Assembly (NCBI RefSeq): GCF_010726955.1
Contig: NZ_AP022603.1
Coordinates: forward strand, 2,418,001-2,482,000
Direction: 5' to 3'
DNA from: Mycolicibacterium fallax
GTDB lineage: Bacteria > Actinomycetota > Actinomycetes > Mycobacteriales > Mycobacteriaceae
DNA length: 64,000 nt
The notes beneath the pieces were generated by a model. The model made no database searches and was not told the DNA's origin. It worked only from the letters and a program-made list of their open reading frames with translations. Both the position numbers and the translations under genes were made by a program. Shown here piece by piece: positions 47,756 through 56,055 of the stretch. Every line of letters begins with the position of its first letter. Position 1 is the first letter of the stretch.

Positions 47756-47798
47756 TTAGGGGATTGCCTATTAGGGGATTGTCGCGGCTAGGGGGCGG
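47756..47798. promoter_or_regulatory. G-tract repeat operator between the Rv0340-like and Hsp70-like genes
   Basis: TTAGGGGATTG at 47756-47766 and TTAGGGGATTG at 47771-47781, followed by GCGGCTAGGGGGCGG ending at 47798. The same TTAGGGGATT and CTAGGGG words occur in the iniB promoter region. The site lies in the divergent gap 42 bases from the Hsp70-like start. Confidence 0.65.
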
Positions 47799-47839
47799 AA
47801 GTAATGTGGCGGGCACACAAACGAGCGGATGAGGTGCGC

Positions 47840-49813
47840 ATGGACTCGCTGGGCCTGTCGATCGGGGCGACCAACATGGTGGCCGTGCGGGCCGGGCAAC
47901 CGCCGGTCCGCCGCCGCTCGGTGCTGACGGTGTTCCCGCACCGGCCCGCCGAGGTCGGACTGCCCGGCGAGAACCCGGACCTCACCGAGTCCGGGCTGGT
48001 GCTGTGGGGGTTTGCCGATCGGGTCGGCGACCCGGTGCCGATCGTCGCGCCCGACGGCTCCTCGCACCGCGCCGAACTGCTGGCGGCCGAGGCGCTGGCG
48101 GCGCTGGCCCGTGCCGCGGGGGCCGCCGGCCCGCAGCGGCTGGCGATCACCGTGCCCGCGCACTGGGGTCCGGCCGCCGTCGACGCGCTGCGTGCGGCGG
48201 TGCGCGCCCGCCCCGAACTGTCCTCCGAGGGGGCCGCCCCCGAGCTGATCCCCGACACCACCGCCGCGCTGACCGCGCTGGCCGCCGATCCCGGCCTGCC
48301 CACCCGAGGTGTGCTGGCGCTGCTCGACTTCGGCGGCACCGGGACGACCGTCGCGCTGGTCGACGCCGGAGCCGGGCTGCGCCCGATCGGCGCGCCGGTG
48401 CGCTCGACGGAACTCTCCGGCGAACTGATCGACCAGGCGATCCTCAATCATGTGCTGGCGGGTCTGACCTCCGCCGGCGGCGCCGACCCGGCCGGGACCG
48501 CGGCCGTCGGCGTGCTGGGCCGGTTGCGCAACGAATGCCGGCGCGCCAAGGAGCAGCTGTCCGCCGACACCGTCGCGGTCATCCCGGTCGAGCAGGGCGG
48601 TACCTCCACCGACGTGCGGCTGACCCGCGCCGAGCTGGAATCGCTGCTGGCCGGCCCGCTGGGCGCCGTCCTCGACACCGTCGGCGACCTGCTGGAACGC
48701 AATCGGATCCCGGCCGCGAACCTGTCCGCGGTGGCCACGGTGGGCGGCGGTGCGGCCATCCCGCTGTTCACCGAGCGGCTGTCGCAGCAACTGCGGGTCC
48801 CGGTCGTCACGGTGGCCGACCCCGGTGCCGCCGCGGCCACCGGGGTACGCCTGCTGGCCGAGCGCGGTCCGTCGGCCGACGCCATGACCGGGATGGCCCC
48901 GACCGGGCTGGCGATGGCCGCGGGCGCTGCGGGCGCCGCCCCCGACGCCCCGACCGGGCTGGCCCCGGCCGCCGACGACCCCAACGCCCCGACCGGGCTG
49001 GCGCCGGCGGCCGGCGATGCGACCGGCATGGCGCCGGCGTCGTGGGCCACCCACGGCGATCCCGGCGGCGAGGGCTCCCCCGACGCCACCTCCCGCGGGC
49101 TGGCCTGGTCCGAGGGTGCCACGGGTGCCGAACCGGTGCCCTACACCGGCCCGGAGTACGCGGCGCCGCCGCAGGGCGCGACCGCGGCCCGCCCGCCGGT
49201 GGAGTTCGACGCCGAAACCGAGCAGTACGACGCGGCGGCCACCCCGCTGCCCTGGTACCGCCGCCCGCCGCTGCTGTTCGGCATCGCCGCGGTGGCCGCG
49301 CTGGCCTCCGCCGGCGGGCTGGCCGTCACGCTGTCCAGCAGTGACGCCGACTCCACCCCGGTCACCACAACGATCACGCTGCCCAACGGAGAGGTGATCA
49401 CCACCGCACTGCCGCCGTCGCAAAGCGCGACGGTGACCTACACCGGGGACAACGGTGAGGTCACCAGCTCGATGGTGCCGCCGCCGACCACCACCGCCCC
49501 GACCACCACCACCGAGTCGAGCACCACCGAGGAGTCCTCGGCGACGACCACCACCACCGAGTCGACCACCGGCACGACCACCACCGCGCCGACCACCACC
49601 ACGACGCAGCCGACCACCACCCAACCCACCACGACCCAGCCCACCACCACGCAGCCCACCAGCGCCCCACCGACGACGACCGAGGCTCCGCCGACCACCA
49701 CCCAGGCTCCGCCCACCACCACCCAGGCTCCGCCACCGACCACCCAGCCGCCGACGCAGCAGCCGACGCTGACCCAGGAGGCCCCCGCAGTCGACGAGCC
49801 CGCCGAGCCGTGA
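47840..49813 (+). CDS. Membrane-anchored Hsp70-like (actin-fold) protein with Thr-rich outer tail
   Basis: 657 aa. Residues 1-350 form an Hsp70-type ATPase domain: LSIGATN (phosphate 1), LLDFGGTGTTVALVD (phosphate 2) and VATVGGGAAIPLF (adenosine). No Hsp70 substrate domain follows. Instead a linker with repeated APTGLAPA units, one membrane helix (about 477-498) and about 155 residues of Thr/Pro-rich sequence (TTTQPTTTQ, TTTQAPP). Cytosolic actin-like ATPase with extracytoplasmic mucin-like tail. ATG at 47840 follows GAGG; GTG at 47834 is possible. Its stop overlaps the iniR-type start as GTGA, so the two proteins are probably a sensor and its regulator (inference). Confidence 0.82.
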   Translation: MDSLGLSIGATNMVAVRAGQPPVRRRSVLTVFPHRPAEVGLPGENPDLTESGLVLWGFADRVGDPVPIVAPDGSSHRAELLAAEALAALARAAGAAGPQRLAITVPAHWGPAAVDALRAAVRARPELSSEGAAPELIPDTTAALTALAADPGLPTRGVLALLDFGGTGTTVALVDAGAGLRPIGAPVRSTELSGELIDQAILNHVLAGLTSAGGADPAGTAAVGVLGRLRNECRRAKEQLSADTVAVIPVEQGGTSTDVRLTRAELESLLAGPLGAVLDTVGDLLERNRIPAANLSAVATVGGGAAIPLFTERLSQQLRVPVVTVADPGAAAATGVRLLAERGPSADAMTGMAPTGLAMAAGAAGAAPDAPTGLAPAADDPNAPTGLAPAAGDATGMAPASWATHGDPGGEGSPDATSRGLAWSEGATGAEPVPYTGPEYAAPPQGATAARPPVEFDAETEQYDAAATPLPWYRRPPLLFGIAAVAALASAGGLAVTLSSSDADSTPVTTTITLPNGEVITTALPPSQSATVTYTGDNGEVTSSMVPPPTTTAPTTTTESSTTEESSATTTTTESTTGTTTTAPTTTTTQPTTTQPTTTQPTTTQPTSAPPTTTEAPPTTTQAPPTTTQAPPPTTQPPTQQPTLTQEAPAVDEPAEP

Positions 49814-52245
49814 CCACTCCGCCGGCCGGGCTGCCCGCCGACCTGCTCCGCGCGCTGGAGCAGGTGCCGGAGACGCCGCTGAAGCTGGCGATCAGCGGCG
49901 GGCTCGACAGCGGCAAGAGCGTGGCGGCCGCCGCCGCGCGCGACACCCTGCGCGCCGTCGGGCTGACGGTGCGGACCCTGCCCGGCCCGGCCGACGGGGC
50001 GGCCTTCGTGATCGACGACGCCGACGCGCTGTCCGACGCCGAGCTGGCCGCGCTGACCGCGATCGCCGCCGATCCAGCGGCCACCGTGGTGGTGGCGACC
50101 CAGCCGCTGCGGCACCGCGCGGCGCTGCGCGAGCTGCTGGAGACACTCGGCCGGGAGCGCGCGGTACTGCGGTTGACCGCGCACCCCGAGGTCGATCCGG
50201 CTCGGCTCGCCGCGCGGCTGCGCGGGCTCGACGAGCCGCTGCTGGACACCCTGGCCGTGCTGAGCCTCGACGACGCGCTGGGGCCCGCCGACGTCGCCGC
50301 CGCGCTGGGAGTTCCCGCGGAAGTCGCTCGCGACCTGGTCGATCGCGGCCACGCCACCGGCCTGCTGGAGCCCGGCGCGGGCGGCCCGGCGCGCGCGCTC
50401 GCCCATGAGGCGGTGGCCCGGGCCGTCGGCGCGGTACGGCACCGTGAGATCGAGGCCGCACTGCTGGACTCCCAGCTGGCCGCCGACACCCTGGGCGTCC
50501 GGCTGGCGCTGACGCTGGCCGAGCACGGCATCGACGACCCGCGGCTGGCCGACCGGCTGGCCGCCGCCGCCGACGCCGCCGACCCGGCCGCGGCGGCCCG
50601 GTTGTATCGCGCCGCGCTGGCCGCGGGCACCGGGACGCCGGCGGATTCGCTGCGGTTCGCCGACGCGCTGGCGCTGGCCGCCGACTGTCCGTCGGCCGCC
50701 CGGGTGGCCGACGGCCTGCTGTCCGCCCCAGACCCGACGGTGCGGGCCGCCGCCGTGCGCATCGCGGCCAGCGTCGCCTGCCACGACGGCAACACCGCGC
50801 AGGCCGCCGAGCTGTTCGGCTGGCTGGCCGGCGCACACGACGACGACGCGGATGCCGACCCGGCCACCGGTGCGGCGGCGGCGATCGTGGCGATCGCCGC
50901 CGGGGAGCCGGCCGCCGCCCGCGCCGCGGTGGCCCGCCCGGCCGCCGGCCCGCCGACCACCGCGGCCCGCGCCGCCCGCAACCTGGCCGAGGGCCTGCTG
51001 GGCACCGTCGCCCCCGGCGCCGACCCCGGATCAGCCGTCGCCCGGCTCGGCCAGTCCCTCGGTCCTGCGCCCGCGGTGGCGATGCCCGACGACGCCGCGG
51101 CGCTGGTGGCGCTGACCGCCCTGCACACCGGGGATCCGGTGCGGGTCCGCAGCGTGCTCGGCCGGGCGCTGCGCGAGGACGCCGGACGCCCGGCGCAGAC
51201 CCTGTTCACCCACCGACATGTGCTGCTGCACGCCTGGACGCTGATGTCCGACGGGCAGCTGACCGGCGCTACGGCCGCCGCTGCGACGGTGCCGCAGGCC
51301 GGTCTGCACGCCCGCGACGCGCTGTGGTCGGCGGCACTGCAGACCGGCATCGCCCGGCGCGCCGGTGACACCGGGGCGCTGCACCGGCACTGGTACGCGG
51401 CGATGGAGGTGCTCGCCGAGTACTCGGTGGACCTGTTCTCCCTGCTGCCGCTGGGCGAACTGTGGGTGGCCGCCGCGCGGATGCGCCAGCTCGACCGGTT
51501 GGCTCACCCGCTCAGCAGCGCGTTTGCCCTGCTCGCCGGGTTCGGTGACCCGCCGTGCTGGTCGCTGCCGTTGCACTGGGCGGGGGTGCACGCGGCGATC
51601 CTGGCCAATGCCCCGGAGGCGATGGCCCCGCACGGGGCGGCGCTGACCGCCGCGGCCGGTCACAGCGACTACGCCCGGGTGCTGGCCACCGGCGGCCGGG
51701 CCTGGCTGCGGGTGCTGGCCAACCAGGTCGATCCCGACGAGGTGGCCGGCGCGGCCCGCGGGCTGGCCCGGTTCGGGTTGACCTGGGATGCCACCCGGCT
51801 GACCGGGCAGGCCGCCCTGCAGACCGCCGACTCGCGGGTCTCGGCGCTGATGCTGGCGCTGGCCCGCGACCTGAAGCTGGCCGCCGGGCCGCCCGAGGCG
51901 CCGCCGGAGGCCGCCGCCGACGGGCCCGCGCCCGCCCCGGCCGTCGCTGCGGCGCCGCGGGGGGTCGCGGCACCTGGGGCGGCGGCACGTGGGTCGGCAT
52001 CATTACGTGGGTCGGCATCATTACGTGGGTCGGCATCATCACGTGGGGCGGCACTGTCGGAGCGCGAGCGGGAGGTCGCCGAGTTGCTGTTGCTCGGCCT
52101 GCCCTACCGCGACATCGGCGCGCAACTGTTCATCTCGGCCAAGACCGTCGAGCATCACGTCGCCCGGATTCGGCGCCGGATCGGAGCCGGATCGCGGACC
52201 GAAATGATGTCCATGTTGCGGGCGATGCTCGCGCCGACCGCCTGA
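49810..52245 (+). CDS. iniR: LuxR-type ATP-binding regulator, IniR-like
   Basis: 811 aa. N-terminal P-loop-type motif ISGGLDSGKS (Lys36), then a long Ala-rich helical region resembling the TPR-like repeats of large LuxR/STAND regulators, and a C-terminal LuxR HTH (LSEREREVAELLLLGLPYRDIG ... SAKTVEHHVARIRRRIG, residues about 752-800). It matches the position and size of Rv0339c/IniR, reported as the activator of iniBAC (recalled). Immediately N-terminal to the HTH is an 18-base in-frame tandem repeat. Translationally coupled to the Hsp70-like gene. Confidence 0.82.
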   Translation: MTTPPAGLPADLLRALEQVPETPLKLAISGGLDSGKSVAAAAARDTLRAVGLTVRTLPGPADGAAFVIDDADALSDAELAALTAIAADPAATVVVATQPLRHRAALRELLETLGRERAVLRLTAHPEVDPARLAARLRGLDEPLLDTLAVLSLDDALGPADVAAALGVPAEVARDLVDRGHATGLLEPGAGGPARALAHEAVARAVGAVRHREIEAALLDSQLAADTLGVRLALTLAEHGIDDPRLADRLAAAADAADPAAAARLYRAALAAGTGTPADSLRFADALALAADCPSAARVADGLLSAPDPTVRAAAVRIAASVACHDGNTAQAAELFGWLAGAHDDDADADPATGAAAAIVAIAAGEPAAARAAVARPAAGPPTTAARAARNLAEGLLGTVAPGADPGSAVARLGQSLGPAPAVAMPDDAAALVALTALHTGDPVRVRSVLGRALREDAGRPAQTLFTHRHVLLHAWTLMSDGQLTGATAAAATVPQAGLHARDALWSAALQTGIARRAGDTGALHRHWYAAMEVLAEYSVDLFSLLPLGELWVAAARMRQLDRLAHPLSSAFALLAGFGDPPCWSLPLHWAGVHAAILANAPEAMAPHGAALTAAAGHSDYARVLATGGRAWLRVLANQVDPDEVAGAARGLARFGLTWDATRLTGQAALQTADSRVSALMLALARDLKLAAGPPEAPPEAAADGPAPAPAVAAAPRGVAAPGAAARGSASLRGSASLRGSASSRGAALSEREREVAELLLLGLPYRDIGAQLFISAKTVEHHVARIRRRIGAGSRTEMMSMLRAMLAPTA
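51987..52058 (+). repeat. 18-base in-frame tandem repeat in the iniR-like gene
   Basis: Units at 51987, 52005 and 52023 (ACGTGGGTCGGCATCAT then T or C) plus a degenerate fourth at 52041. They encode repeated RGSASL in the linker just before the HTH. A variable-number locus is likely. Confidence 0.88.
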
Positions 52246-52291
52246 CGCGGTGCGGCCGGCGGTCGAGATCCGCACCACATCTCCACCGAAC

Positions 52292-52303
52292 TTAGGCAAG
52301 CCT
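52292..52303. promoter_or_regulatory. Possible partial iron-box
   Basis: TTAGGCAAGCCT matches 10 of 12 positions of the TTAGGCTAACCT core of the IdeR consensus, and contains the palindrome AGGC-AA-GCCT. The outer half-site is poor, so this is a weak candidate for iron control of the downstream Fe-S protein gene. Confidence 0.35.
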
Positions 52304-52353
52304 CGGTAGCGGTAAGAATCGGCAAAATGTCAGTATGAGCTGAACGAAGCCAT

Positions 52354-52394
52354 GTTACCCACGGGTAACTATGCTCAAGTTACTAGCCAGTAAC
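52354..52394 (+). promoter_or_regulatory. Twin inverted repeats in the etfD leader
   Basis: GTTACCCACGGGTAAC (52354-52369; seven-base arms) and GTTACTAGCCAGTAAC (52379-52394; six-base arms) share GTTAC...GTAAC ends and have centres 25 bases apart. They lie directly upstream of the ribosome site of etfD and look like a tandem operator for a dimeric repressor. Confidence 0.7.
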
Positions 52395-52415
52395 TCGCGA
52401 TACGGAGGCGTTTCT

Positions 52416-55271
52416 GTGGATCTCGAACACACCCTGTTCCTGTGGCGAGGGATCATCATCGCGATCGCCACGGTCATCGTGGTCGCCTTCGCCGCCAAAC
52501 GGGTGCTGTGGCTGACCCGGCTGATCAGCTCCGGCCAGAAGGTCGGCGACGAGCGCGGCCGCAAGGACCACCTGCTCCAACGCTTCCTGAACCAGAACAA
52601 GGAAGTCTTCGCCCAGTCCAAGCTGCTGAAGTGGTCGATCCCCGGCCTCGCGCACTTCTTCACCATGTGGGGCTTCTTCGTCCTGGCGACGGTGTACCTG
52701 GAAGCCTTCGGCGTGCTGTTCACCCCCACCTTCCACCTCCCGTTCGTCGGGCGCTGGCCGGCGCTGGGCTTCCTGCAGGACTTCTTCGCCGTCGCCGTGC
52801 TGGCCGGCATCATCGTCTTCGGGATCATCCGCATCATCCGCGATCCGAAGAAGCTGGGCCGCGAGTCGCGCTTCTACGGTTCGCACAACGGTGGCGCCTG
52901 GGAGATCCTGATCATGATCTTCTTCGTCATCGCGACCTACGCGGTGTTCCGCGGTGCCGCCGCCAACGTCCTGGAAGAGGACTTCCCCTACCAGTCCGGA
53001 GCGTTCTTCTCGCACTGGATGGCGGGGCTGCTGCACCCGCTCGGCCACACCGCCAACGTCTGGCTGGAGACCATCGCACTGCTGGCACACCTGGGCGTCA
53101 TGCTGGCCTTCCTGCTGATCGTGCTGCACTCCAAGCACCTGCACATCGGCCTGGCCCCGGTCAACGTCACCTTCAAGCGGCTGCCCAACGGCCTGGGCCC
53201 GCTGCTGCCGATGGAGTACAAGGGCGAGCTGATCGACTTCGAAGATCCCGCCGAGGATGCGGTGTTCGGCCGCGGCAAGATCGAGGACTTCACCTGGAAG
53301 GGCAACCTCGACATGGCCACCTGCACCGAGTGCGGGCGATGCCAGTCGCAGTGTCCGGCCTGGAACACCGGCAAGCCGCTGTCGCCGAAGCTGCTGATCA
53401 TGGACCTGCGCGACCACCTGTTCGCCAAGGCCCCGTACATCATCGAGGGCAAGCCGATGCCCGCCGAGGGCTCGGTGGACTTCGCCCACGACGAGTTCGA
53501 GCACGGCCACGGCGTGCCCGAATCCGGCTTTGAGCGGATCGTCGGGTCCGGCCCGGGCCAGGCGCTGCGCCCGCTGGTCGGCACCGCCGAGGCCGGCGGC
53601 GTCATCGATCCCGACGTGCTGTGGAGCTGCACCAACTGCGGCGCCTGCGTCGAGCAGTGCCCGGTGGACATCGAGCACATCGACCACATCGTGGATATGC
53701 GCCGCTACCAGGTCATGGTCGAGTCGGAGTTCCCCTCCGAGCTGAGCGTGCTGTTCAAGAACCTGGAGACCAAGGGCAACCCGTGGGGCCAGAACGCCAA
53801 GGACCGCACCACCTGGATCGACGAGGTCGACTTCGACGTGCCGGTCTACGGCCAGGACGTGGAGTCCTTCGACGGTTTCGAGTACCTGTTCTGGGTGGGA
53901 TGCGCGGGCGCCTATGAGGACCGCGCCAAGAAGACCACCAAGGCCGTCGCCGAACTGCTGGCCGCCGCCGGGGTGAAGTTCCTGGTGCTGGGCACCGGCG
54001 AGACCTGCACCGGCGACTCGGCCCGGCGCTCCGGCAACGAGTTCCTGTTCCAGCAGCTCGCCGGCCAGAACGTGGAGACCCTCAACGAGCTGTTCGACGG
54101 CGTCGAGGCGGTCAACCGCAAGATCGTCACCACTTGCCCGCACTGCTTCAACACCGTCGGCCGCGAGTACCGGCAGCTGGGCGCCGAGTACACCGTGCTG
54201 CACCACACCCAGCTGCTCAACAAGCTGGTTCGGGACAAGAAGCTGATCCCGGTGTCGCCGGTGTCCCAGGAGGTCACCTACCACGATCCGTGCTTCCTGG
54301 GCCGGCACAACAAGGTCTACGAGCCGCCGCGTGAGCTGATCGGCGCGGCCGGCGCGCAGCTGACCGAGATGCCGCGGCACGGCGAGCGGGGCTTCTGCTG
54401 CGGTGCCGGTGGCGCCCGGATGTGGATGGAAGAGCACATCGGCAAGCGGGTCAACACCGACCGCACCGAGGAGGCCATCGACACCGGGGCCGCGCAGATC
54501 GCCACCGGCTGCCCGTTCTGCCGGGTGATGATCACCGACGGCGTCGACGAGGTCGCCGCGGCACGCGAGACCGAGGACAAGGTCGAGGTGCTCGACGTGG
54601 CCCAGCTGCTGCTGGCCTCACTGGACATGGACGCCATCGCGCTGCCGGCCAAGGGCACCGCCGCCGAGGAGGCGGCCGCCCGCGAGGCCGCCAAGCCGAA
54701 GCCCGCGCCGGAACCGGAGCCGGTGCCGGCTCAGGCCGCCGCCGCGCCCGCCGAAGCCAAGCCCGCCGAAGCCAAGCCCGCCGCCGAGGCCAAGTCGGCC
54801 GCGCCGGTCAAGGGCCTGGGCATGGCCGGTGCCGCTAAGCGCCCCGGTGCCAAGAAGGCCGCACCCGCGGCTGCAGCGGCTGCCCCGGCCGCCGAGGCTG
54901 CCGCCCCCGCGGCACCCGCGGCGCCGGTGAAGGGTCTGGGCATGGCCGGTGGCGCCAAGCGTCCGGGCGCCAAGAAGGCCGCTCCGGCAGCTCCCGCCGC
55001 CGAGGCGCCGGCTGCTGCGGCCGCTGAGGCTCCGGCCGCCGAGGCCGCACCCGCGGCCCCCGCGGTGCCGGTCAAGGGACTCGGGATGGCCACCGGGGCG
55101 CGTCGCCCCGGCGCCAAGAAGGCCGCGGCGGCTCCGGCTCCCGCACCGGCGGCCGAGCCCGCCCCGGCCGCCGAGGCTGAGGCACCCGCCGCCGAGTCGT
55201 CGACCCCGGCCGTTCCGGTCAAGGGCCTGGGCATGGCCCCGGGTGCCCGCCGACCGGGCACCAAGCGCTAA
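52416..55271 (+). CDS. etfD: Electron-transfer-flavoprotein oxidoreductase EtfD with C-terminal GLGMA repeats
   Basis: 951 aa membrane Fe-S protein passing electrons from ETF (acyl-CoA dehydrogenases) to the quinone pool, as proposed for Rv0338c. About five N-terminal helices (residues 1-230), two [4Fe-4S] motifs (CTECGRCQSQC from 303; CTNCGACVEQC from 405), then heterodisulfide-reductase-type CCG domains (VGCAGAYED, CPHCFNTVG, DPCFLGRHN, FCCGAGGARMW). From about residue 755 comes an Ala/Pro/Lys tail with four copies of VKGLGMAxGA(K/R)RPG(A/T)K (starting at 798, 838, 886, 935). GTG at 52416 has GGAGG seven bases upstream; the in-frame ATG at 52371 lies between the palindromes and is less likely. 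Followed by a strong terminator. Confidence 0.93.
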   Translation: MDLEHTLFLWRGIIIAIATVIVVAFAAKRVLWLTRLISSGQKVGDERGRKDHLLQRFLNQNKEVFAQSKLLKWSIPGLAHFFTMWGFFVLATVYLEAFGVLFTPTFHLPFVGRWPALGFLQDFFAVAVLAGIIVFGIIRIIRDPKKLGRESRFYGSHNGGAWEILIMIFFVIATYAVFRGAAANVLEEDFPYQSGAFFSHWMAGLLHPLGHTANVWLETIALLAHLGVMLAFLLIVLHSKHLHIGLAPVNVTFKRLPNGLGPLLPMEYKGELIDFEDPAEDAVFGRGKIEDFTWKGNLDMATCTECGRCQSQCPAWNTGKPLSPKLLIMDLRDHLFAKAPYIIEGKPMPAEGSVDFAHDEFEHGHGVPESGFERIVGSGPGQALRPLVGTAEAGGVIDPDVLWSCTNCGACVEQCPVDIEHIDHIVDMRRYQVMVESEFPSELSVLFKNLETKGNPWGQNAKDRTTWIDEVDFDVPVYGQDVESFDGFEYLFWVGCAGAYEDRAKKTTKAVAELLAAAGVKFLVLGTGETCTGDSARRSGNEFLFQQLAGQNVETLNELFDGVEAVNRKIVTTCPHCFNTVGREYRQLGAEYTVLHHTQLLNKLVRDKKLIPVSPVSQEVTYHDPCFLGRHNKVYEPPRELIGAAGAQLTEMPRHGERGFCCGAGGARMWMEEHIGKRVNTDRTEEAIDTGAAQIATGCPFCRVMITDGVDEVAAARETEDKVEVLDVAQLLLASLDMDAIALPAKGTAAEEAAAREAAKPKPAPEPEPVPAQAAAAPAEAKPAEAKPAAEAKSAAPVKGLGMAGAAKRPGAKKAAPAAAAAAPAAEAAAPAAPAAPVKGLGMAGGAKRPGAKKAAPAAPAAEAPAAAAAEAPAAEAAPAAPAVPVKGLGMATGARRPGAKKAAAAPAPAPAAEPAPAAEAEAPAAESSTPAVPVKGLGMAPGARRPGTKR

Positions 55272-55280
55272 AGCGCAGTA

Positions 55281-55321
55281 CGAGAAGGGGCGGGACCGGA
55301 AACGGTCCCGCCCCTTTCTCG
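55281..55321 (+). terminator. Strong terminator after etfD
   Basis: GGGGCGGGACCG (55287-55298) pairs with CGGTCCCGCCCC (55303-55314) around GAAA, extended by GAGAA/TTTCTC. The stem is followed by TTTCTCGTT. Confidence 0.88.
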
Positions 55322-55481
55322 TTGGCTGGGGTGACGGCGTCGGCGCAACCGCCCCAGCACCCAGAGGCCGCCGTATTCAAACGTACCGATCGGTGCGCAA
55401 GTGACCGCCGTGGCCAGAGTGGCACTGAAACCCCGAGAGGCCTTCCGAACGGTACGTCCGGCTACGGCCGGCCGGTCGGGC

Positions 55482-55895
55482 TCAGCGGACCTTGTGAAAC
55501 TTGAACGGTGTCTGATTGATCACGCCGCCCGGGCAGTCGCCGTTCGAGTCGGCCGACATCACCCCGCTCATGGTGTCCGGGTTGACCGTGTAGTGCACGG
55601 TCACCGGGGCCAGGGTGCGGTCCGGGCAGAGCTGCCCGTCGGGCCGGCTGTAGTGGAAGGACCACAGTCCGTCGGACTCGGTGGCCTGACTGACCCAGCC
55701 GACGTTGCTGGACACCACCCGCACGCACCCGTAGGCCCCGCACTGGGTGGACACCGTCACCTCGCTGATGCCGTCGCCGCCGTCCATGGCGTACACCCCG
55801 TCGGCCAGCGGCGCGGCCTGGGCGATGCCGGCGCTGCCCAGCACCGCGGCGAACGCCAGCAGCGCGCCCGCACCGAACTTCCGCGAATTGATCAC
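55482..55895 (-). CDS. Small exported protein, unknown function
   Basis: 137 aa. Signal peptide (INSRKFGAGALLAFAAVLGS, cleavage near AQAAP, about residue 28). The mature domain of about 110 residues has four Cys (TQCGAYGC, GQLCPD, GDCPGG) in a pattern suggesting two disulfides and a small beta-rich fold (many alternating hydrophobic strands). Similar small secreted proteins are common in mycobacteria, but I cannot name the family. The GTG at 55895 gives the shortest normal signal peptide. Confidence 0.72.
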   Translation of the reverse strand: MINSRKFGAGALLAFAAVLGSAGIAQAAPLADGVYAMDGGDGISEVTVSTQCGAYGCVRVVSSNVGWVSQATESDGLWSFHYSRPDGQLCPDRTLAPVTVHYTVNPDTMSGVMSADSNGDCPGGVINQTPFKFHKVR

Positions 55896-56055
55896 GGCGC
55901 GAACGTACCGCCAACATTCAGCAACTTCCCAGCTCAACGCGCGAATGCGCCATGTTGTGTCCGGGTCGCAACCAAACCGAACCCGAACCGCGCCGCACTC
56001 CTCGAGCCCACCGCGCCCGGAAAACCCGGTGGACAACCGTGGGAGAATAATTCCC

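Noticed and set aside
49438..51371. Large minus-strand frames over the Hsp70-like and iniR-like genes
   Set aside because: Val/Gly or Arg/Ser low-complexity antisense of Thr/Ala-rich coding sequence.
52371..52415. Upstream ATG for etfD at 52371
   Set aside because: Lies between the two palindromes with no ribosome site, whereas GTG at 52416 has GGAGG at correct spacing.
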